Below, piece by piece: positions 61,348-64,000 of a stretch of DNA of 64,000 nucleotides (within the stretch, counting starts at the first letter, position 1; the number at the start of each line of letters is the position of its first letter). A program made the position numbers and the translations under genes. The DNA lies in the NCBI GenBank assembly GCA_035578155.1, contig JAPWDM010000001.1, forward strand, positions 160,739,498-160,803,497. The letters run 5' to 3'. The notes under the pieces were generated by a model, which searched no databases, had not been told where the DNA came from, and saw only the letters and a program-made list of their open reading frames with translations. Origin of the DNA: Brachynemurus nebulosus (taxonomy: Eukaryota; Arthropoda; Insecta; Neuroptera; Myrmeleontidae).

Positions 61348-62478
61348 AGTTTAAAAAAATATATTTTTTAAATTATGATACCTATAATTTTAGATGTTAG
61401 AAGAACAATTAAGCACTTTAAAAGCTAAATTTGACGCTGCAGTAGAGGCGAAACTTGAATGTCAAAGACAAGCTGATGCAACAGCACTTACGATTGATTT
61501 GGCAAATAGATTAGTAAATGGATTAGCTTCTGAGAAGATTCGTTGGGGGGAATCTGTTGTGCAGTAAATAAGTTTTTTTCTTTAAGTATTCCCGTTTTTG
61601 GGGATCAAAAAATCGATTTAGTTTGTAATGATTATTATTAACTTCTGATCTTTGATTTCAAAAGTTTTCTTTAATTATGAAATGTTTTGAATATTTCAAA
61701 AGTCATGGAGATTTATAATGGAGTGTAGAAGCGTCCACAATGATCAACTATAAACTTACTTTATAGAATAGTTGTTTTAGAATAGTTTACACGATTACTC
61801 CGAATTAAGGAGCCGATTTTAATCAACTCCGATGAAGCGACGGTATTAAAATTCATTAAAAATTTCAATTTGCTTGAACGGGCAAAACAAAACAACAAAT
61901 TCGGTGGGTTTAGCATTGGAGGTCACATGCGATCCTTAATGTTCGTACGAGCAATTTCCCAGTATTCCGAGATATGCAAAACAAAAGCTTTTAAATTATA
62001 CTGGCGTTGCCTTCGGTGGGTACCCCAACGAAGTCGATATCCCTTTTTATTATCGAGATATTTTGCAGGAAAAAAATGTTTATATGTAGCCTACATTTTT
62101 GGCCTAAAAACGGAAATACTGTTTTAAAAGATCTTAAAAGTTCTTTTAAATATCTTAAATATATGTATTTTTAGACTAAAAGCATCTATAGTTACTCTGC
62201 CAGGAGATATCCTTCAAGTAACAGCTTTTATATCATACATGGGTTGTTTTACAAAGAAGTATCGCAACGATTTAATAGAAAAATACTGGAAGCCATTTTT
62301 AGAAAAACTTCAGAGACCAATACCGAGAACACCTGATTTTGATCCATTATCTTTATTAACAGACGATGCACAAGTTGCTCAATGGAATAATGAAGGTTTA
62401 CCTGCTGATACTACATCCACTGAAAATGCTTCCATTTTAACAAATTCATCTCGATGGCCATTAATGATTGATCCCCAG
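20962..62478 (+). CDS. Axonemal dynein heavy chain, outer-arm beta type (DNAH9/11/17-like), 3' end outside window
   Basis: Force-generating ATPase of ciliary/flagellar outer dynein arms. Exons: 20962-21090, 21155-21388, 21454-21650, 22339-22631, 28503-28812, 31384-31804, 31873-32123, 32231-32420, 34661-34916, 34983-35257, 35329-35543, 39182-39835, 40816-41032, 41121-41459, 41518-41790, 42210-42455, 42509-42733, 43021-43392, 43459-43654, 45481-45968, 46041-46303, 47882-48308, 48370-48857, 48931-49149, 50183-50420, 51503-52002, 52745-52964, 53185-53349, 53678-53877, 54665-54867, 54927-55069, 55143-55382, 55449-55682, 60493-60619, 60682-60944, 61009-61305, 61394-61563, 62175-62478. All junctions are GT-AG and every phase matches, giving 3,494 residues without a stop. 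The family runs to about 4,500, so roughly 1,000 residues lie further right. The start ATG precedes [18 protein letters not shown]. Closest by eye to DNAH9/11/17 and fly Dhc93AB; which member is not settled. Confidence 0.95.
23422..24912 (+). pseudogene. Jockey LINE ORF1 (gag-like), broken
   Basis: Begins [20 protein letters not shown]. The middle is heavily shifted but shows [17 protein letters not shown] clean stretch at 24401-24795 has three zinc knuckles: [27 protein letters not shown] and [15 protein letters not shown]. The C-terminal part ends [13 protein letters not shown] just before ORF2. A hairpin (CGCGGTATGT / ACATACCGCG) lies at 24090-24113. Confidence 0.75.
24915..27535 (+). pseudogene. 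Jockey LINE ORF2 (endonuclease-reverse transcriptase), broken
   Basis: The endonuclease starts [20 protein letters not shown], with ALISETRFT and a frameshift at about 25320 inside the GG(D)YNAKH motif; SSDHSPVLL follows in another frame. The RT region has [36 protein letters not shown] and the catalytic block [11 protein letters not shown] near 26840. A deletion with a roughly 30-base tandem duplication near 26235-26295 removes the first RT blocks, and another break lies near 26590. The C-terminus ends LRYRFI. Not functional. Confidence 0.8.
28071..28150. repeat. GC-rich transposon end fragment
   Basis: CAGGCCCGGCGAGAGGGG and then GGGGGCCGGGAGTCATC stand out from the AT-rich intron and resemble the CAGGGCCGG-type hAT ends seen near 15706-15752. 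No partner end was found. Confidence 0.3.
28921..29152. mobile_element. 232-bp palindromic MITE in dynein intron 5
   Basis: The ends TTCGATACATATGCGTAAAG and the inverted right copy frame arms of about 95 bases each (GAGGTATTCTAGTAGGCTTA, AACTGGGG, CACAACGAGATC). The centre CCCCCACTCG...CGTGGGGG is itself complementary. The arms are nearly identical and much more GC-rich than their surroundings. No coding. Confidence 0.75.
29262..29362. repeat. Minisatellite, three units of about 32 bp
   Basis: TTTATTAATTTGTAGATCGT recurs three times (third copy TTGATCG), separated by T-runs. Confidence 0.75.
30366..30437 (-). repeat. tRNA-derived SINE head
   Basis: On the minus strand, TGGTCTAGTGGTTAAGACT (A box) and GGTTCGAATCC (B box) lie about 40 bases apart. 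The acceptor and anticodon stems do not fold convincingly, so this is a SINE promoter rather than a tRNA gene. Confidence 0.5.
30707..31030. repeat. 60-bp tandem array, about five units
   Basis: Units starting TGTGACGTTTT / TGTGACATTTC / TGTGAGGTTTT begin at about 30767, 30828, 30888, 30947 and 31007. Each continues with AAAGTAACATTGTTAGG...ACATAACAAAAGAG. Spacing is 59-61 bases. It is internal to the CCCAGTGAACAT element. Confidence 0.7.
32795..33340 (-). mobile_element. Deletion derivative of a mariner element in dynein intron 8
   Basis: The ends TTAGGTGTGTGCAAAAGTTC (32795) and their inverted copy ending at 33340 match over about 27 bases and are flanked by TA. On the minus strand, about 33163-33020 reads [20 protein letters not shown] then VKACRNI, and 33019-32850 reads [19 protein letters not shown] then [16 protein letters not shown]. 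Together these are the paired-type DNA-binding half of mariner transposases, in two frames. The catalytic domain is absent. Confidence 0.85.
33341..34660. other. Rest of intron 8; one unassigned open frame
   Basis: A 66-codon minus-strand frame at 33507-33707 ([20 protein letters not shown]...) has unusually complex, non-repetitive content and GC-richer DNA, but I recognise no family. It may be a fragment of an inserted coding sequence. Positions 34085-34310 share phrases with 16035-16250. No other feature was seen. Confidence 0.3.
35677..36093. mobile_element. MITE with about 65-bp inverted termini in intron 11
   Basis: The left end CAGGGTGTTTCAAGCAACTA and the right end read inverted (CAGTCTGTTTCAGCGAAGTA) are related over about 65 bases (AAGAACATA..AATTTAACA, GTTG.GATCA), flanked by TA. 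The right half matches the solo fragment at 2045-2280. No coding. Confidence 0.65.
36620..36778. repeat. 160-bp hairpin carrying the conserved GCTATGTTATGCAGGATGCT core twice
   Basis: The arms are inverted copies: TACCCCTGTCGCAGCATCC...GAATTTCC...ACAAAAGTACGTTTT, and the reverse. The spacer is about 35 bases. The arm ends contain the same core found singly at 20009-20050 and at the centre of the fold-back at 59610-59652. Upstream, 36370-36600 shows weaker similarity to the flanks of those copies. Confidence 0.75.
36779..38289. other. Intron 11 middle part, decayed repeats
   Basis: AT-rich, with phrases such as CCCCTAGAAGGGGTGCCTTC followed by ACCCCTAGGGTGAAAGC near 37755-37790, a type of short repeat end. 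No protein or RNA gene was seen. Confidence 0.35.
38290..39016. mobile_element. hAT-like element plus a second copy of its right end
   Basis: The piece 38530-39014 begins CAGTGATGCTGGGTGATTAA and ends with the inverse of TAGTGATGTCGAGCCGAC. It is filled with TTAGTCGACTAA / TTAATCGATTAA subterminal words. The preceding 38290-38520 is a direct copy of its right 170 bases (GAGTTACATAG...TTCGACATCACTA). There is no transposase. Ends and subterminal palindromes resemble hAT MITEs. Confidence 0.5.
39182..43392 (+). CDS. Dynein exons 12-18: distal tail and linker (DHC_N2)
   Basis: Residues about 925-1,699. The linker is the mechanical arm that swings over the AAA ring. Diagnostic blocks are [59 protein letters not shown] and [20 protein letters not shown] followed by [20 protein letters not shown]. 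All are intact and close to vertebrate beta chains. Introns 13-14 and 16-17 are mostly under 100 bp; intron 15 (41791-42209) holds nothing recognisable. Confidence 0.93.
39836..40815. other. Intron 12, no gene recognised
   Basis: Contains a possible degenerate tRNA-like stretch around 40275-40345 (minus strand), too diverged to call. The mirrored open frames at 39949-40265 have no family resemblance. Confidence 0.3.
43459..46303 (+). CDS. Dynein exons 19-21: AAA1 (main ATPase site)
   Basis: The Walker A motif GPAGTGKT sits near residue 1894 in exon 20, and the Walker B region [11 protein letters not shown] near 1940 in exon 21, with [16 protein letters not shown] following. These are the residues of the hydrolytically active dynein site and none is altered. 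The exon 19 acceptor is taken as TTTAAG at 43458, giving ECVGK-VEVWLN as in relatives. A TTTTAG 27 bases upstream is in frame but would leave a 39-base intron. Intron 19 (43655-45480) is AT-rich with no recognisable gene or complete element. Confidence 0.93.
46555..47695. mobile_element. hAT-like non-autonomous element in intron 21
   Basis: The left end CAGGGATTCCCAGAGTGCAG followed by CCCACGGATC, and the inverted right end (TAGAGATTCCGAAAGTTTTG, then GCGGACC), resemble the CAGGGnTTCC...GCGGACC ends of many animal hAT elements. The flanking 8-mers match only partly. The interior is non-coding and contains a 168-bp tandem repeat. Confidence 0.45.
46815..47215. repeat. 168-bp tandem repeat, about 2.4 units
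   Basis: TCGGAAAACGACAT-type unit starts recur at about 46823, 46991 and 47159, followed each time by TTACACGACCAAAT, ATGGCGGAAATGATTCC and TATCTGAATTA.ATGGTAGAC. Spacing is 168 bases both times. Confidence 0.75.
47882..49149 (+). CDS. Dynein exons 22-24: AAA2
   Basis: Residues about 2,015-2,393. The P-loop GFAGTGKT lies near 2175-2182 and the second nucleotide motif [20 protein letters not shown] follows in exon 23, with [20 protein letters not shown] after it. All are family-typical. Exon 22 ends at TTAAAA|GTATTA, which restores [18 protein letters not shown]; the open frame itself runs on into the intron. Confidence 0.93.
49150..50182. other. Intron 24, no gene recognised
   Basis: Plain AT-rich intron. 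An isolated 66-codon frame at 49547 has no recognisable features. Confidence 0.35.
50183..53349 (+). CDS. Dynein exons 25-28: AAA3
   Basis: Residues about 2,394-2,767. Walker A GSAGTGKS near 2502-2509 and Walker [21 protein letters not shown] are intact. AAA3 is the regulatory nucleotide site in dyneins. [20 protein letters not shown] and [15 protein letters not shown] follow. Intron 25 holds the TTAA element and intron 27 a short palindrome. Confidence 0.93.
50509..51409. mobile_element. TTAA-flanked MITE in intron 25
   Basis: TTAA then GGGGAGGTTTACTCGAGAGT on the left mirrors ACTCTCAAGTAAACCTCCCC then TTAA on the right. The right-hand 110 bases are duplicated in tandem (AAAATCACTTTGGGAACATA at 51209 and 51317). 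There is no transposase. The G-run start and TTAA duplication are shared with the composite element at 17046-19707, though the inner end sequences differ. Confidence 0.65.
52410..52590. repeat. Short degenerate tandem repeat in intron 26
   Basis: CTCGAGTTATGTTA followed by AAGAT.GGATAA.ATTAGGGACG, an A-run and CTGGAAAAGGTTT-like sequence occurs twice, about 90-120 bases apart. Confidence 0.5.
53000..53143. repeat. 144-bp hairpin filling most of intron 27
   Basis: AAAGCCCCTATACTCGAACG then CGATTCAGTACTCAAACAG is mirrored by CTGTTCGAGTATTGAATCG then CGTTCGAGTACAGAGGCTTT, with about 50-base arms. The intron itself is only 220 bp. Confidence 0.75.
53678..55382 (+). CDS. Dynein exons 29-32: AAA4
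   Basis: Residues about 2,768-3,029. Exon 29 ends in the split Arg codon CG|C of [20 protein letters not shown]. The P-loop GVGGSGKQ is near 2850, with [32 protein letters not shown] and [20 protein letters not shown] following. No damage. Intron 29 (53878-54664) contains no recognisable element. Confidence 0.92.
55449..61563 (+). CDS. Dynein exons 33-37: stalk coiled coil and microtubule-binding domain
   Basis: Residues 3,030 to about 3,392. CC1 begins after [18 protein letters not shown], is interrupted by the 4.8-kb intron 33, and continues [20 protein letters not shown]. The microtubule-binding domain lies around [59 protein letters not shown], and then [22 protein letters not shown]2 closes with [20 protein letters not shown]. 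Exon 34 is only 127 bases and ends in G|GTTGGT. The frame is preserved through all five exons. Confidence 0.92.
56020..58150. mobile_element. 2.1-kb inverted minisatellite element in intron 33
   Basis: The outer parts match the short copy at 4561-4870 in order. Between them, units of about 110-130 bp with the words GGGGTTGAAACCACCCC, TTTTTAAATTTTTAAGTACA, AAAATATCATCAATTTTTA and AATAATGTTATATTTATTA repeat about five times on each side. The left set (56280-56930) runs in one orientation and the right set (57290-57960) in the other, making a huge imperfect palindrome. The right end carries GGACGAGTTAACTCGTC. No protein frame. Confidence 0.75.
56610..56678. repeat. (AT)n microsatellite
   Basis: Nearly 70 bases of pure AT inside the left minisatellite units, expanding the TATATA word present in other units. 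Confidence 0.9.
58512..58581 (-). repeat. tRNA-like sequence, probable SINE head (pseudo-tRNA-Ile-like)
   Basis: On the minus strand 70 bases fold into a recognisable cloverleaf. The acceptor arms GGATCGG/CCGACCC have 6 of 7 pairs, the D arm is GCCT-AGTGGCA-AGGT, and the T arm is around GGTTCGAGCC. The anticodon loop CGGATCA would present GAT but lacks the invariant U33, and the anticodon stem is weak, so it is judged a SINE head or pseudogene. A second, shorter copy of the flanking SINE body lies near 58830-58890. Confidence 0.55.
58909..60334. mobile_element. 1.43-kb near-perfect fold-back in intron 33
   Basis: The outer ends TGGGTCATTACAT and the inverted copy at 60320-60333 open arms of about 690 bases (GTGACATTTTAT/GACATGAC region, TTTAGCTGAAAATTTTTTTA, CACTTTCGGTGACGTTATAA, CCGACAAACAAAAAATCTTT). 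They converge on a roughly 65-base spacer at 59608-59675, which holds the conserved core GCTATGTTATGCAGGATGCT. No transposase. Open frames across the centre are by-products. Confidence 0.8.
61313..61346. repeat. A-run just inside the donor of intron 36
   Basis: About 30 consecutive A follow the GTTTGT donor of exon 36. Length variation here is expected, and the run is close to the splice site. Confidence 0.85.
61564..62174. other. Intron 37, no gene recognised
   Basis: The 85-codon open frame at 61870-62127 overlaps no known family and lies between two dynein exons that join in phase without it. Confidence 0.4.
62175..62478 (+). CDS. Dynein exon 38: start of AAA5
   Basis: Encodes [20 protein letters not shown], then [19 protein letters not shown], and [19 protein letters not shown]...RWPLMIDPQ, the opening of AAA5, which has a degenerate nucleotide site in dyneins. 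It ends at CCCAG|GTATCG in phase 0. The expected following residues (a GIKWI-like block) are not found in the remaining 1.5 kb, so the next exon is outside the window. Confidence 0.9.
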
Positions 62479-63577
62479 GTATCGCCATATTATGTCCAGA
62501 GTGGAATTTTTTCTTTGCATTTATAGGTTAGGATATTTAGTATTAGCAAATTGTAAAAGGTCGATCAGATGTCCCTGATGCTGGCAGCATTACTTATTAT
62601 ACCGACGTATATATTATTATAGGTACCTAAGTGCCGCAGACCGGCGTATACGTAACATATTTCTACACGAACCGACTCACAGAGCGTGACCATACACGGG
62701 TACAGTGTTAACGGAATGGAGTTAGCCCAAACTGACATCGTAGTTTATATGGCCTAATTGCAGACTTGAATCTTACGACGTTTGAGAGCTACCTATGTCG
62801 GAAAATTCGATTTCTGCCATTTTAAAGAGCTTAAATATCTTAGTAATGGAGAAGTGTCGTAGTGTAGATAATGTAATATGTAGTTACATTTAACTAAAAT
62901 ATAAACCAAAACTAATAAACTGGTGAAACAATTTTTGGAATCCATTAACAAATAATAGAGAAATAGAAGACCAAAGTTTAAGGCACAGTGATAGATTTTC
63001 AATTTGCCTGTGAGTCAAACATCCGCACAATCGGATACCGAGTGTCTTTTATACAATTTTTTTTAATTAATTATATTAAATTACCATGGATTTAATATTT
63101 TTTTAAAATTATATTTTTATTATATATTTAAATCTTTAGGCCGCTATTACCACAGTTTAAATAATAGTTTGTTTCACAAACAGTTACGAAACGAGATGAC
63201 GTAAGAGTGTCATTTGGAATTCAAAAATTCCAAAGGGTTATCCATGTTATGTACCTAAATAATGCATAACATTATGCATACTAATACAGTGAAAATATCA
63301 TCACTAAAGTAAATTTAATTTAGAAAAATAAATTTGCAGGTCAGATTATTTTGTGAAAATTTACAGTTGATAATTATGTAAATTATTTCATTTTGTCTAA
63401 GTTTCACTGACTATTTTAAAATTTTTAACAACGATGGCAGTGGAATTTTAACTGTCATTAAATTTTTTTTATTTAAAGCTTGTCATCAGTTATTTTTGAT
63501 ATTTCCTTGTAATTATAGTGTGTTTTGTGATCTGTAAGATATTTCTGATATGTATTTAATTATTATGGTGGCTTAAA
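62479..63577. other. Start of dynein intron 38, no gene recognised
   Basis: Starts at the GTATCG donor. A locally GC-richer patch at 62560-62790 (ACCGGCGTATACG, ACCGACTCACAGAGCGTGAC) may be an unidentified insertion. No dynein exon found. Confidence 0.35.
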
Positions 63578-63876
63578 ATGTCTGGTGATAACTCTTGTGC
63601 TGCTAAATTTTGTTTAAATCATTCAAAACAAAATTTCAATTTATGCTTTTTCTGAGTTCCGTTTGATGCAAATTTGTAAGTATTATTATAATTTGAATGC
63701 TTATGTAAAAATACGTTAAATAATAAATAATTATTAATATTTTATAATAATTCAGTTAATATTTTCGATTTCGATAGTGGTTGGTGCTAGTAGGTCGTGA
63801 CGATCTAAATTCTAGTGTTGAATACTGTCATCAGTTTCGCGTTTGCTCAATTCATTTTGAAGAAAGTTGCATTTAG
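63578..63876 (+). pseudogene. THAP-domain relic, two pieces, with in-frame stop
   Basis: Piece 1 (63578-63675) reads MSGDNSCAAKFCLNHSKQNF, then NLCFF, a TGA, then VPFDANL up to a GTAAG donor. The TGA stands where THAP domains usually have a basic residue, so a CGA-to-TGA change is plausible. Piece 2 (63778-63876) reads WLVLVGRDDLNSSVEYCHQF then RVCSIHFEESCI and stop, the C-x2-H end of the domain. The only obvious acceptor (63755) brings extra stops before WLVL, so the join is broken. Third THAP relic in the window; P-element-type origin is possible. Confidence 0.55.
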
Positions 63877-64000
63877 TTGTTCATATAATTTAACATGACC
63901 ATTATCAACCCTCAATCTCACATGTACAAACACATACAATCACATAAGTAAAAAAGGACATACATAATTGTTTGTACTTATATCAAAAAAGGATAGAAAG

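Noticed and set aside
61870..62127. 85-residue open frame between dynein exons 37 and 38
   Set aside because: No family match; flanking dynein exons join in phase without it, and it lacks splice-compatible continuity with the dynein protein.
63578..63876. Next dynein exon or functional THAP gene
   Set aside because: Sequence is THAP-like, not dynein AAA5, and has an internal stop with a broken exon join.

Overview
The window reads as AT-rich animal nuclear DNA, most probably from an insect. Genes are split by GT-AG introns, and gaps and large introns are full of Tc1/mariner, hAT, TTAA-flanked and Jockey-type LINE remnants, tRNA-derived SINE heads and fold-back elements. The order cannot be fixed from the sequence alone. 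No bacterial, organellar or CRISPR features were seen.

Three genes are well supported. (1) A small two-exon gene on the + strand (1441-1881) encodes a 125-residue protein with a coiled-coil N-terminus and an acidic tail; I do not recognise it. (2) The - strand (7815-8295) carries a complete three-exon SRP14 gene, for the Alu-domain subunit of the signal recognition particle. (3) From 20962 to the right edge, the + strand carries a very large axonemal dynein heavy chain of the outer-arm beta type (DNAH9/11/17 in vertebrates, Dhc93AB/kl-5 in flies). I placed 38 exons with consistent phases. They give 3,494 uninterrupted residues, from the N-terminus through the tail, linker, AAA1-AAA4, stalk and microtubule-binding domain into the start of AAA5. 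The rest of AAA5, AAA6 and the C-terminus lie beyond the window.

Layout: 1-1140 hAT relic and a small MITE; 1441-1990 unknown gene; 2-7.8 kb repeats, a THAP-like fragment, a pogo-like MITE and a short hAT relic with a target duplication; 7.8-8.3 kb SRP14; 8.3-20.9 kb gene-free and repeat-rich, with a (TA)n tract, a MITE, a second THAP-like fragment, a fold-back with nuclear-receptor-like half sites, and a composite TTAA-flanked element holding a 1.2-kb near-perfect palindrome and a nested dead mariner; 20.96-62.48 kb the dynein gene. Its introns are either tiny (53-73 bp) or 1-6 kb and loaded with transposons: a decayed Jockey LINE in intron 4, a mariner deletion derivative in intron 8, fold-backs in introns 5, 11, 27 and 33, hAT-like pieces in introns 11 and 21, and a TTAA element in intron 25. 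A third THAP-like fragment lies at 63.6-63.9 kb.

The genes do not form a pathway: SRP14 is a housekeeping secretion factor and the dynein is a ciliary/sperm-tail motor. The unusual biology is the density of long inverted repeats, many inside one transcription unit, and a short conserved core shared by three of the repeat copies.
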